The notes below the pieces were generated by a model that did no database searches, was not told the origin of the DNA, and saw only the letters and a list, made by a program, of their open reading frames with translations. This document shows positions 42,019-51,123 of a stretch of 64,000 nucleotides of DNA, in pieces; the first letter of the stretch is position 1; each line of letters opens with the position of its first letter. Both the position numbers and the translations under genes were made by a program. The DNA lies in contig NZ_JAMWMR010000005.1 in assembly GCF_023887685.1 (NCBI RefSeq), positions 62,001 to 126,000 on the forward strand, written 5' to 3'. This DNA comes from Streptomyces macrolidinus (GTDB lineage Bacteria > Actinomycetota > Actinomycetes > Streptomycetales > Streptomycetaceae).

Positions 42019-43242
42019 ATGATCCAAGCGACCGTCGACCCTGGTCGCGCTGCAGAGCTGCGCGACCAGGTCGTCGACCAGCTCGTCGCGGACGGCACGA
42101 TCGTCTCGAAGGACGTCGAGGCCGCGATGCGCAAGGTCCAGCGGCACCTGTTCACTCCGGGCATCCCGCTGGACGCGGCGTACGACACGTACGCGGCTGT
42201 CATCACGAAGTCGGATGAGCACGGGGTCCAACTCAGCTCCGTCTCCGCGCCGCAGATCCAGGCACTGATGTTGGAACAGGCCAAGATCACGCCGGGTATG
42301 CACGTACTGGAGATCGGCTCCGGAGGCCTGAACGCCGCATACCTCGCCGAACTGGTGGGACCTGACGGCGCGGTGACCACCGTCGACATCGACTCGGAGG
42401 TCACCGACCGCGCTGCCCGTCTCCTCGAAGAGACCGGCTACAGGAGTGTCCGCGTGGTCTGCGCGGACGCCGCGGGGCCCATCCCTGATCTCGGTGAAGT
42501 CGATGTCGTCATGGTCACCGCCGGCGCTTGGGACATCCCTCCGACATGGATCGACCAGCTCAAGCCGGACGGCCGCCTGGTGGTCCCGCTGCGGATGCGC
42601 GGCCTGACCCGGTCCGCCGCTTTCGCTCGCGTCGGGGATCATCTGGAGAGCGAGTCGGCGAAGATCTGCGGGTTCGTGCCGATGCAGGGCTCCACCGCGC
42701 ACCGTGAGGAGCTGCTGCTCGTCACGGGCGAACCGGAGATCGCGCTGCGGTTCGATGACGGGCTGCCGGCTGATCCGAGCCAGCTCGACAACGCGGTGCG
42801 CACTCCGCGGGTGGAGCTGTGGACCGGGGTCACGATCGGTCTCAGCGAGCTCATGGACACCCTCCAGATGCACATGGCGATCGCGCTGCCCGGCTTCTGC
42901 GTCATGACCGTCGACCCTGACCTGGACACCGGCATCGTCGCGCCCGTCAACAGGAGTTGGTCCCTCGCGGCTGTGGAGGGCCCGAACTTCGCCTACCTCG
43001 CCCACCGCCGCACCGACGATGGCAAGCACATCGAGTTCGCGGTACACACCCTCGGTCCGGACGCACAGGCGTTCGCGGAGACGATCGTCCGGCACCTGCG
43101 TGACTGGGAGCGCGAACGGCGCGGCGGCCCCGGCCCGGTCATCCGGGTCTATCCGGCTGGCACCCCCGACGACCAGGTCCTTGGAGACCGGGTGATCGAC
43201 AAGGTGCACAGCCGGATCTCACTCTCCTGGCCTCCGGCGTAA
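42019..43242 (+). CDS. PIMT-like O-methyltransferase of the FxLD lanthipeptide type
   Basis: 407 aa. SAM-binding motif I is VLEIGSGGLNAAYLAE near residue 92; the fold start (HLFTPGIPLDAAYDTYAA) and the MLEQ-type entrance are like protein L-isoaspartate methyltransferases. The C-terminal 160 residues form an extra domain found in the FxLD methyltransferases. Known relatives (OlvSA, LihSA) methylate a precursor Asp, which cyclises to aspartimide and may hydrolyse to isoaspartate. It directly precedes the precursor gene, whose core holds an Asp-Gly pair. ATG 42019 follows AAGGGA. Confidence 0.85.
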   Translation: MIQATVDPGRAAELRDQVVDQLVADGTIVSKDVEAAMRKVQRHLFTPGIPLDAAYDTYAAVITKSDEHGVQLSSVSAPQIQALMLEQAKITPGMHVLEIGSGGLNAAYLAELVGPDGAVTTVDIDSEVTDRAARLLEETGYRSVRVVCADAAGPIPDLGEVDVVMVTAGAWDIPPTWIDQLKPDGRLVVPLRMRGLTRSAAFARVGDHLESESAKICGFVPMQGSTAHREELLLVTGEPEIALRFDDGLPADPSQLDNAVRTPRVELWTGVTIGLSELMDTLQMHMAIALPGFCVMTVDPDLDTGIVAPVNRSWSLAAVEGPNFAYLAHRRTDDGKHIEFAVHTLGPDAQAFAETIVRHLRDWERERRGGPGPVIRVYPAGTPDDQVLGDRVIDKVHSRISLSWPPA

Positions 43243-43296
43243 TCGTCGGAGGCCAGGACGTCCTGCACCACTCCAACGAGTAAGGAGAGGGAACGT

Positions 43297-43485
43297 ATGA
43301 CGAACACCGCCACGTTGCTGGCCGAACGGTCGGCGGTCGAGGACGACTTCGCCCCGCTCGACATCCGCATCGTCGTCGCCACGCACCCCCACGGCAAGCT
43401 GATGTGCTCCACGGGGGACGGCTGCGGCAACACGTGCGCTAACGGCGCCTCCGCATGCGGCTCGTTCATCGAGGACCCGGCCTGA
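43297..43485 (+). CDS. FxLD-family lanthipeptide precursor
   Basis: 62 aa. The leader contains DDFAPLDIRIV at residues 16-26, an F-x-x-L-D form of the FxLD box recognised by LanB. The probable core begins near residue 28 and has four Cys (37, 43, 47, 54) and six Ser/Thr (29, 38, 39, 46, 52, 56), enough for up to four lanthionine rings. Asp41-Gly42 is the most likely target of the PIMT-like enzyme, being the sequence most prone to aspartimide formation. A strong AAGGAG lies 10 nt before the ATG. No protease or exporter gene is present nearby. Confidence 0.9.
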   Translation: MTNTATLLAERSAVEDDFAPLDIRIVVATHPHGKLMCSTGDGCGNTCANGASACGSFIEDPA

Positions 43486-43581
43486 TCGAGGCCACCCTCC
43501 AGGTGTGCCGGGCGTCGCAGTGCGCCCGGCACACCGCCACCGTGCCCCACCCGTGCGCCGAACCGAAGGGAAGAGCTGCCC

Positions 43582-46500
43582 GTGGCATCCAGAGCAGTCG
43601 TCAGCTACCAGTGGCAGGGCGCCGCGATGCTGCGCGCCACCACCAGCCCCGGCCCTGCCGACGTGCCCCGCACCCTCGACCTCGACGACCCCACCGCCAC
43701 CCGGGGGTGGCTGGCGAGAGTGTGGCAGCGCGAGGAGGTCCGCGAGGCTCTGCGCGTGGCCAGCCCGGTTCTGTGCCAGTCGATCGATGCCGTGGTACGC
43801 GGTGCGCAGACGCGTCCGCGGCAGGTACGCCGGACGGCGCTGTCGGTCGCCTCCTACTTGCTGCGCTGGCAGCACCGCCCCACCCCGTTCGGCCTCTTCT
43901 CCGGAACAGCCCCTGTAACGGTCGGCCCGGTGCCGCGCGTGAGATGGGATGCCAAGCACCGTGCCCTGGTGAGGGCTGACGCCGAGTGGATCACCGACAT
44001 CATCCAGCGCCTGCAGCAGATCCCTGCGCTGCTGGAACAACTGCGGCTGGTCGCCAACAACGCCGCTCGCAAGCGTGGTGACCGTCTCGTCGTCCCAGGA
44101 CCACCCGCGGACGGCCACGCCCTGCTCATGGCCCCGGTCGAGGTATCCGTACGGCTCACGCGACCCGTGCAAGCAGCCATGCGCGCGGCACAGGAGCCCA
44201 TCTCCTACCGCGATCTACGCAACCACCTTCGCACTCTGTTCCCGAAGGCCGACAGCGGACAGGTCGACGCGCTGCTGGGCGACCTCAACGTGCAGAACCT
44301 GCTGATCACCAGCCTGTGGGCGCCGATGACCACCGTGGACGCCCTCGGCCACCTGTGTGCCGAACTGGAGAAGACCGTAGCCCAGGCGTCACCGGACGTC
44401 GACGAGATGCTGCGAGCGCTGAACGGGGTACGCAACGACCTCACCGCTCACGGACCCACACTGTCCACTTCCTCCCTGAGCGATGTCACCACACGGATGC
44501 TCACGCTGTCGCCGGTCACGCCGTTGCCGTTGCTCATCGACACCGTGTTGGACTGCGACGTGGAGATCCCTGAAACAGTGGTGACGGAGGCAAAAGCGGC
44601 GGTCACGGCGCTGTACCGGGTCAGTCCGCAGCCCTACGGCTACCAGCCCTGGCGCGACTACCACCGTCGCTTCCGTGCCCGCTACGGCGTCGGCGCGGTG
44701 GTGCCCGTCCTGGACCTGGTGGCTGACAGCGGGCTGGGACTGCCCGCCGGGTACGTCGGGTCGGAGCGCGGCCGAGCGCCGAGAATGCTGACCGACCGCG
44801 ACGATGCGGTCCTTGCCCTGGTCCAGCAGGCCCTCGTGGAGGGCCGTGACGAGATCGTGCTGACCGACGCGGTGATCGCCGACCTCACCGCTGGCGTAGA
44901 GGATCCGCTGTTCGTCCCACGCGTGGAGGTCGCCTTCGAAATCCATGCTGTCTCGTCCGAGGCACTGGCCCGTGGGACCTTTCAGCTCCTGCTCACCGGC
45001 GTGCCCCGGCCCGGCAGCAGCATGGCCGGACGGTTCATCCACCTGCTTCCCTCTGAGCAGCAGGAGGCGTGGGCCCGTAGCTACCGGAGCACCCGACCGG
45101 ACGCGATCACCGCACAGCTGAGCTTCGTGCCACGCCGTCGACGCAACGAGAACGTCGCCCGTACTCCGCGCCTGCTCCCGCATGTCATCGAGGTGTCCGA
45201 GCACCGGGCTACCGGCGGTGGGGGGATCCCTTTGGAGGACATCGCGATCACTGCGGACGCCCGCCAGTTCCACGTCCTCCGACAGTCCAGCGGACAGCCC
45301 ATCGACATCCGTGTCCTCCACGCACTGGAGGCCGGTGTCCAGACGCCGCCCCTGGCCCGATTCCTGGCCGAGATCGCCACGGCTCGGTGCGCCGTCTACC
45401 AGCCGTTCGCTTTCGGCGCCGCGGCTCGCCTGCCGTACCTGCCACGCGTGCGCTATCGAAGGACCATCCTCGCCCCGGCCCGCTGGCTGCTGACAGCCCA
45501 AGACCTCCCCGGCCACGCCGCGTCCACGCCGGACTGGGAGCAGGCGTTCAACGCCTGGCGTACCCGGCTGCGTGTCCCGAACCACGTCGCCGTGGTCCAG
45601 ATCGATCAGCGCCTTCCCATCGATCTGGCCCACCCCGTCCACCGCCGTCTGCTGCGCTCCCGTCTCGATGACGCCCGGCGCCTGGAACTGCGCGAAGTGG
45701 CGGACTCCGACGTGCACGGATGGATCGGGCGCGCCCACGAAGTCCTCCTTCCCCTCATCCGCACCCACCCGGAAGAGAACCATGCCCTGCCCACGCCGCA
45801 TCACGTGACCGCCATGAGTGGTGACAACGCGCAACTACCTGGAGCGGGAGTCGTGCTGCACGCCCAGCTGCATGCCCACCCCCAGCGTTACAGCGAGGTC
45901 CTGGACCGGCATCTGCCCGCGCTCCTCGCCGAACTCGGCGATGTGCCACCACTGTGGTGGTTCACCCGGCACCGCGAACTCTCCCGTCCCGAGACCGATC
46001 AGCACCTCGCCCTGTATGTACGTCTGCCCGAGCCCGGCGCGTACGGCCAGGCAGCCAAGCAGGTTGCCGCCTGGGTAAACGACCTACGTCGCCAGAATCT
46101 GGCCTCCCACCTGGAGTTGGCCACCTACGAACCTCAAACGGGGCGCTACGGTCACGGGCCAGCCACGGACGCCGCGCACGCTGTGTTCGCCGCGGACTCG
46201 TTAGCGGCCCTCGCCCAGCACCGTATGGCGGACCACGCCGGAATATCCGCACAGGCCCTCGCAGCGGCCAGCGTGGGCGACCTGGCCTCCCACTTCGCCG
46301 CCTCCGCTGAACAGGGACTCCAGTGGCTGGTTGAACATCTGCCCCAGGAGCACGGCTCGTTGGAGCGAGCCCTCCGCGATCAGGCCCTCGACCTCGCCGA
46401 TCCGCGTGACGAACGGGCCACCCTGCGATCCCAGCCCGGTGGCGCGGCGGTGGTCGCTGCATGGCAGGCGCGCGCCGTAGCCCTTGCCGACTATCGCGAG

Positions 46501-46659
46501 CATCTGACCAGCCAGCGTGAGCCGGTCACCGTCATGCGCTCCCTCATCCACCTTCACCACGTGCGTGCGCTCGGCGTCGACCCGGACGGAGAACGCATCA
46601 CAAACCGCCTTGCACGAGCCTGCGCGCTGCGACACGTCGTCCACCGGCAGGAGACCTGA
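43582..46659 (+). CDS. class I lanthipeptide dehydratase LanB (full length)
   Basis: 1025 aa. The N-terminal glutamylation domain carries the RPTPFGLFSG segment near residue 96; the C-terminal elimination (SpaB_C) region is recognised from LHAQLHAHPQRYSEVLDRH and LATYEPQTGRYG. LanB uses glutamyl-tRNA to glutamylate Ser/Thr and then eliminates to dehydroamino acids. GTG 43582 follows GGAAG; the precursor stop is 97 bp upstream. Both half-reactions should be possible in this one protein, although a second SpaB_C protein is encoded at 47880. Confidence 0.88.
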   Translation: MASRAVVSYQWQGAAMLRATTSPGPADVPRTLDLDDPTATRGWLARVWQREEVREALRVASPVLCQSIDAVVRGAQTRPRQVRRTALSVASYLLRWQHRPTPFGLFSGTAPVTVGPVPRVRWDAKHRALVRADAEWITDIIQRLQQIPALLEQLRLVANNAARKRGDRLVVPGPPADGHALLMAPVEVSVRLTRPVQAAMRAAQEPISYRDLRNHLRTLFPKADSGQVDALLGDLNVQNLLITSLWAPMTTVDALGHLCAELEKTVAQASPDVDEMLRALNGVRNDLTAHGPTLSTSSLSDVTTRMLTLSPVTPLPLLIDTVLDCDVEIPETVVTEAKAAVTALYRVSPQPYGYQPWRDYHRRFRARYGVGAVVPVLDLVADSGLGLPAGYVGSERGRAPRMLTDRDDAVLALVQQALVEGRDEIVLTDAVIADLTAGVEDPLFVPRVEVAFEIHAVSSEALARGTFQLLLTGVPRPGSSMAGRFIHLLPSEQQEAWARSYRSTRPDAITAQLSFVPRRRRNENVARTPRLLPHVIEVSEHRATGGGGIPLEDIAITADARQFHVLRQSSGQPIDIRVLHALEAGVQTPPLARFLAEIATARCAVYQPFAFGAAARLPYLPRVRYRRTILAPARWLLTAQDLPGHAASTPDWEQAFNAWRTRLRVPNHVAVVQIDQRLPIDLAHPVHRRLLRSRLDDARRLELREVADSDVHGWIGRAHEVLLPLIRTHPEENHALPTPHHVTAMSGDNAQLPGAGVVLHAQLHAHPQRYSEVLDRHLPALLAELGDVPPLWWFTRHRELSRPETDQHLALYVRLPEPGAYGQAAKQVAAWVNDLRRQNLASHLELATYEPQTGRYGHGPATDAAHAVFAADSLAALAQHRMADHAGISAQALAAASVGDLASHFAASAEQGLQWLVEHLPQEHGSLERALRDQALDLADPRDERATLRSQPGGAAVVAAWQARAVALADYREHLTSQREPVTVMRSLIHLHHVRALGVDPDGERITNRLARACALRHVVHRQET

Positions 46660-46662
46660 GTG

Positions 46663-47898
46663 ATGAACGCCCCGACCGGTCATCGCGCCGACGTCACCGG
46701 AGCAGTAGCGCGGTTCGCCCAGCAGCTTGCCCAACCCGAAACCCCGTCCCCGGACGAACCCTGGATGGCGCAGTCACTGGGCAAGGGTGCACCCGGAGTC
46801 GCCTTGTTGCACATCGAACGCGCCCACACAGGGCACGGCACGTGGCAGCAGGCTCATGCCTGGATCGCTGCCGCGGTCGCCAGCGAGATCAGCGCCGCCG
46901 ACACCGCCGGCTTGTACCTGGGCGCGCCCGCGATCGCCTTCGTCCTGCACGCCGCCAACGCCAGCAGCGACGCACGGTACCGCGACGCCCTGAAACCGGT
47001 AGATGCGCACGTTGCCGCGCTCGCACACCGCCGCACCGATGCGGCCATGGCCCGAATCCAACGTGGCGAACTATCCACCTTCCGGGAGTACGACCTCCTC
47101 TACGGGTTGACCGGAATCGGCACGTACCTGCTCCGCAGCGATCCGCAAGGCAGCGCCCTGGAGCGCATCCTGGACTATCTCGTCGCTCTGACCCGGCCGC
47201 TGCGGGCTGACGGCCGAGAGCTGCCCGGATGGTGGGTCGGCCACGACCCGCACTTCGCGGTCTCGCCTCACTTCCCCGGCGGACACGGCAACTTGGGCAC
47301 GGCGCACGGCATCACCGGGCCCCTGCTGCTGTTGAGCCAGGCGATGCGACGCGGGATCACCGTGGAAGGCCAGCACGAAGCCATCGAGGTCATCTGCGCC
47401 TGGCTCGGCGCCTGGCGGCAGGACGGTGACAGCGGCCCGTGGTGGCCAGAACACGTCACCCTGGCCGGGCACCGGACCGGACGAACCCGCCAGACCGGTC
47501 CCACACGCCCGAGCTGGTGCTACGACACCCCTGGTATCGCCCGCGCCGGGCAACTCGCCGGCATCGCAACCGACAACTTGTCCCGCCAACGGAGCTTCGA
47601 GTACGCGCTTCACCGATGCCTGACCGACCCGGCACAAGTTGCCCTCATCACCGACGACGGCCTCTGCCACGGCCGAGCGGGCGTACTCCAGACCGCCTGG
47701 CGCGCCGCCCGCGACGCCGTCACACCAATCCTGGGCGAGGTGCTGCCGCACCTGGTCGAGGCCCTGGTCCACCATGCCGAGCCCGGAACAGACCACGGAT
47801 TCCTCGAAGGCAATGCGGGCGTCGCCCTCGCCCTGACCACCGCTGCGGCCGATGCCGCGCCGACCTCTGGATGGGACACATGTCTTCTGATCGACTGA
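46663..47898 (+). CDS. lanthionine cyclase LanC
   Basis: 411 aa. Zinc ligands are in place: C286 (SWCYDTPG), C335 and H336 (GLCHGRAG), with the catalytic-region motif GGHGNLGTAHG at 207-216. LanC adds Cys thiols to dehydro residues to form the rings. ATG 46663 follows the LanB stop by 3 nt. Its 3' end overlaps the start of the next gene by 19 nt. Length is normal for the family. Confidence 0.88.
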   Translation: MNAPTGHRADVTGAVARFAQQLAQPETPSPDEPWMAQSLGKGAPGVALLHIERAHTGHGTWQQAHAWIAAAVASEISAADTAGLYLGAPAIAFVLHAANASSDARYRDALKPVDAHVAALAHRRTDAAMARIQRGELSTFREYDLLYGLTGIGTYLLRSDPQGSALERILDYLVALTRPLRADGRELPGWWVGHDPHFAVSPHFPGGHGNLGTAHGITGPLLLLSQAMRRGITVEGQHEAIEVICAWLGAWRQDGDSGPWWPEHVTLAGHRTGRTRQTGPTRPSWCYDTPGIARAGQLAGIATDNLSRQRSFEYALHRCLTDPAQVALITDDGLCHGRAGVLQTAWRAARDAVTPILGEVLPHLVEALVHHAEPGTDHGFLEGNAGVALALTTAAADAAPTSGWDTCLLID

Positions 47899-50090
47899 GC
47901 CCCGACCACAGCGCTCTTCAGCCCGCGGATATCTCACCGGACAAGGCGGAACAAGCAGTACTGGGTGTCCTGGCCGGTATCCCGCCGCACCAATGCGCCG
48001 ACCACGCCGGCATGGAGCCCACCGAACTGGCCACGGCCGTAGAGGTCTACCAGCACGCCGGGCGGCAGGCGCTGGAAGTGCGAACTACCGCCGAAGGCTG
48101 GTGGCAGCTGTACGTCCGGTTCGCCGACTGGACAGCCGCCGAGGAGATCGCCGCTGACCACCTCGCACCGCTGCTGCACCGCGCTGAGGCAGACGGTGCC
48201 GTGTCCGCGTGGTGGTTCATCCGCAAGCACCCTTGCTGGCGGATGCGCCTGCGAATCCCAGCGCATAGCCAAGACGTTCAAGACAGGATCGGTGCCGCAC
48301 TGGACGACCTCAGCAGCGCAGGCCACATCCGACGCTGGTGGACGGGCATCTACGAGTCGGAGACCGCCGCGTTCGGCAATGCCACCGGCATGAGGCTCGC
48401 GCACGAGCTGTTCACGGCGGACAGCCGTGCCGTCCTGGACCTACGCCATCACCGTGAAAGCCCCCTTGGCCGCCGCGAACTGTCCATCCTCCTGTGCAGC
48501 ACCCTGATGCGCGCCGCGGCCCTGGAGTGGTACGAGCAGGGCGACGTGTGGGATCTCGTTGCCCGGCAGCGACCATTGCCCGACGACGCTCCGCCAGATC
48601 GACTTCGAGAACTGTCCGCGGGCTTGCGGAAGTTGATGCTCGCCGATACCGCACCAGACGGACCGCTGATGGGCGGCGACGGGCCGTTGACTTTCGCCGC
48701 AGACTGGGCCAACGCCTTCCACCAGGCAGGACAGAGCCTTGGGGTCGCAGCCCGAGCCGGAACACTGGACCGAGGCCTGCGCCAAGTCCTCGCCTATCAC
48801 GTGATCTTCCACTGGAACCGCCTTGGATTGCCCACACGGAAGCAGAGTGTCCTCGCGTCGGCGGCACGCGCGGCCATCCTGGGCCACCCCGCCTCGCGGG
48901 TGCACTCGGGCCTGGTGAGGCAGCCCCTGCCGAAAGCCCCCGCGTCAGCAGTCGCGGACCGAGTGGCATCCCGATTCCCGCTCGTGTGCCGCCCCCACCT
49001 GACCTGCCCAGATCTCGAAGCCCGGATCGCGGAAGCCCGCGGGTATGCACGCGCCTCCCAAGGACAGGTCGAACAGGAAGCCCAGGTCGAACGAGCCTGT
49101 GCAGCATGGAACTTAGCCGCACTGATCGCGGCGGACTGCGGTATGCCGGGCCTCGCCGCAGACCTGTGCACACACCAGTTCCGAATCCTCCAAGCCGCGT
49201 GGCCGGTCTCCGGCCGCACGGCCATCGCCTCGCTCCAGCCGCTGGTCAACCTTGCCCGTCTCACCCACCGAGCCGGAGATGCCGAGGGCGCGTACCAGGC
49301 TCTGCACTCGTTGGACCACGCCGTGCACCACGGCGGAGATGCGTTCGTTCACGGCACCTCCCTCTCCTTCGACAACTTCGTGGAGAGCGGCGCGGACCGA
49401 CGCGAGGCCGCCAGATGGCTGCGAGCGCTTCTACGCGAAGACAGCACGCGGCTCCTGGTTGCCACCGGTCAGTGGGCGAAAGCCGCCTCACACGCCGCGA
49501 TGTACGACGACTCCGGAGAACGCCTGCACGAGGCCCGCCAAACACGGATCATCGCCCACCTACAGGACGATCAAGCAGACTCAGCACTCACGCTCCTCGA
49601 AGCCAGCACCATCACGGAACCATGGGAGCAGGCAGTCGCAGCCGTACTCCGCTGCTACATCGACCAGCGGACCCATCGCCGAACGACCGAAGGCGCTACG
49701 ACCGCACTGGCTGCGGTACGACACGCTCGGGAGTCACGAGACCCGGACACCGCCCTCTTCCTGCTCCGGCTCGCACTGATCGCGGCCGACCTCACCGCCG
49801 GCACATCACCGGGAGACGCTGCGGCCCTGCGCACCGAACTGATCCACGACACTGCCGAGTCCGAAGACGCCTTCGCCGCCAGAGAGCTCCTTCGCCACAA
49901 GGACACTCGCACGCAGATGACGCGGACAGACGAACAGACGCTGAACATACTCGTACGCAAAGCCGGCCTCGGCCGCGGGGCGATTCCAACGACGCTGCTC
50001 TCCGACTTGGTAGGAGCTGCCGAGGCTGCTGAGACCACCCTTGTTCGGATCCTTGGCCCGCATCGGGCGTTCCCCAAGCACGGACGATGA
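47880..50090 (+). CDS. second SpaB_C (thiopeptide-type) protein with long helical tail
   Basis: 736 aa. Residues of about 65-360 resemble the thiopeptide-type bacteriocin biosynthesis (SpaB_C) domain: WWQLYVRFADWTAAEE, WFIRKHPCWRMRLRIP, and a GYESE-like WWTGIYESETAAFG. The rest, about 370 residues, is helical with TPR-like repeats and no recognised catalytic motif. FxLD clusters usually carry a stand-alone SpaB_C protein beside LanB; the long helical tail is what stands out here. The protein may assist elimination or hold the precursor. ATG 47880 lies inside lanC. Confidence 0.75.
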   Translation: MSSDRLSPDHSALQPADISPDKAEQAVLGVLAGIPPHQCADHAGMEPTELATAVEVYQHAGRQALEVRTTAEGWWQLYVRFADWTAAEEIAADHLAPLLHRAEADGAVSAWWFIRKHPCWRMRLRIPAHSQDVQDRIGAALDDLSSAGHIRRWWTGIYESETAAFGNATGMRLAHELFTADSRAVLDLRHHRESPLGRRELSILLCSTLMRAAALEWYEQGDVWDLVARQRPLPDDAPPDRLRELSAGLRKLMLADTAPDGPLMGGDGPLTFAADWANAFHQAGQSLGVAARAGTLDRGLRQVLAYHVIFHWNRLGLPTRKQSVLASAARAAILGHPASRVHSGLVRQPLPKAPASAVADRVASRFPLVCRPHLTCPDLEARIAEARGYARASQGQVEQEAQVERACAAWNLAALIAADCGMPGLAADLCTHQFRILQAAWPVSGRTAIASLQPLVNLARLTHRAGDAEGAYQALHSLDHAVHHGGDAFVHGTSLSFDNFVESGADRREAARWLRALLREDSTRLLVATGQWAKAASHAAMYDDSGERLHEARQTRIIAHLQDDQADSALTLLEASTITEPWEQAVAAVLRCYIDQRTHRRTTEGATTALAAVRHARESRDPDTALFLLRLALIAADLTAGTSPGDAAALRTELIHDTAESEDAFAARELLRHKDTRTQMTRTDEQTLNILVRKAGLGRGAIPTTLLSDLVGAAEAAETTLVRILGPHRAFPKHGR

Positions 50091-50283
50091 CAGCGGTAAC
50101 GGCTCCGACTCCGGAGACGGATAACCCACACCGCATCCAGGACAACCTCTAGGAATCAGCAGGATTTCAGTCTGACCTGTGGGTTTCACCGGGTGGCGGG
50201 AGTGCTGCGGGGCTGGAGGCGCCAGGCCAGAACGGCCCGAGTCACTGCGCCCCGCGTCGCGGCTCTGCCCGGTCTGGCTCTGG

Positions 50284-51015
50284 TCAGGGCGCAGGTGCTG
50301 GCGTTCCGGATGCGTGGCTCAGCGGGGTGTGAGGGGTGCCCAGGGCAGTAGTGAGCAGGGCGCGGGTTTGAGCGAGGACGGCGTCTCGGTAGCGTTCGAG
50401 GACGGGATCAGTGATGCGGCCGGTGGACGGGTCGTTGTTGTCCTTGTCGAAGAAGAGGATCGGTGTGTGCAGGTGGCCGCCGGGTGCGTTCAGGTGGCAG
50501 GCGTCGCGCAGGAAGGTGGCGCGATAGCCGATCTCGTTGGAGAGGTAGTCCCCGCCACCGCCCCCACGGGCGAGGGAGTGGGGGGTGGGGCCGTCGTCAC
50601 GTTCGACGGGATCGGTGGAGTCGGCGGGAATCTCTTTGACGCCGGTGTGGTCGTGGACGGGGAACGGACCGCCTGCCTGGCTGGTGGGCAGCGTGGTGAC
50701 CGTCCACTGCGGCTGCGGGTGCACGGTGGGGACGTCGGAGGCGATGGGGACGGGACCGGGGGCCCGCTGGTTGACGTTGTCCCACATCACTCCGCGCCAG
50801 GCACCGTTGGTGTGTTCGAGGTCGAACTGATCAGCACGGCCCTGGCTGATGGTGGTGAAGAGGTCCACCCTGCCTGGTCCGGGCTGGAAATAGGGGTCCA
50901 GGGCACGCTCGACGATGCCGCGGGCGAAGGCGTTCCAGCGCAGCGGGAAGATCATCGTGGTGATGTGTGCCGGGCCTGCGTCGGTGTCCAGCGTGCTTGC
51001 GACCCAAGGGGACAC
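50284..51015 (-). CDS. pyroglutamyl-peptidase-like protein, active-site Cys replaced
   Basis: 243 aa. The segment GDYLSNEIGYRATFL followed by GGHLHTPILFF matches the end of peptidase family C15, where the usual sequence is G-x-Y-L/V-C-N-x-x-F-Y-R and H. Here Ser occupies the position of the nucleophilic Cys. The conserved N-terminal start (V-L-V-T-G-F) is not seen, so the protein may be truncated or a divergent relative. GTG 51015. The 190 bp before the RiPP stop shows nothing of note. A role in peptide trimming would be unlikely without the Cys. Confidence 0.5.
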   Translation of the reverse strand: MSPWVASTLDTDAGPAHITTMIFPLRWNAFARGIVERALDPYFQPGPGRVDLFTTISQGRADQFDLEHTNGAWRGVMWDNVNQRAPGPVPIASDVPTVHPQPQWTVTTLPTSQAGGPFPVHDHTGVKEIPADSTDPVERDDGPTPHSLARGGGGGDYLSNEIGYRATFLRDACHLNAPGGHLHTPILFFDKDNNDPSTGRITDPVLERYRDAVLAQTRALLTTALGTPHTPLSHASGTPAPAP

Positions 51016-51123
51016 GGATCGTCAAATCTTCACTTACCCAGGAATTTGGCGCGGCCGGAAATATCGTCTACAACATCACCCACACCGAAAAAGCATGGTC
51101 ATAGGCCATGAGAGCAGAGATGG

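Noticed and set aside
44389..45834. 481-codon minus-strand frame over lanB
   Set aside because: Antisense shadow of a recognisable LanB.
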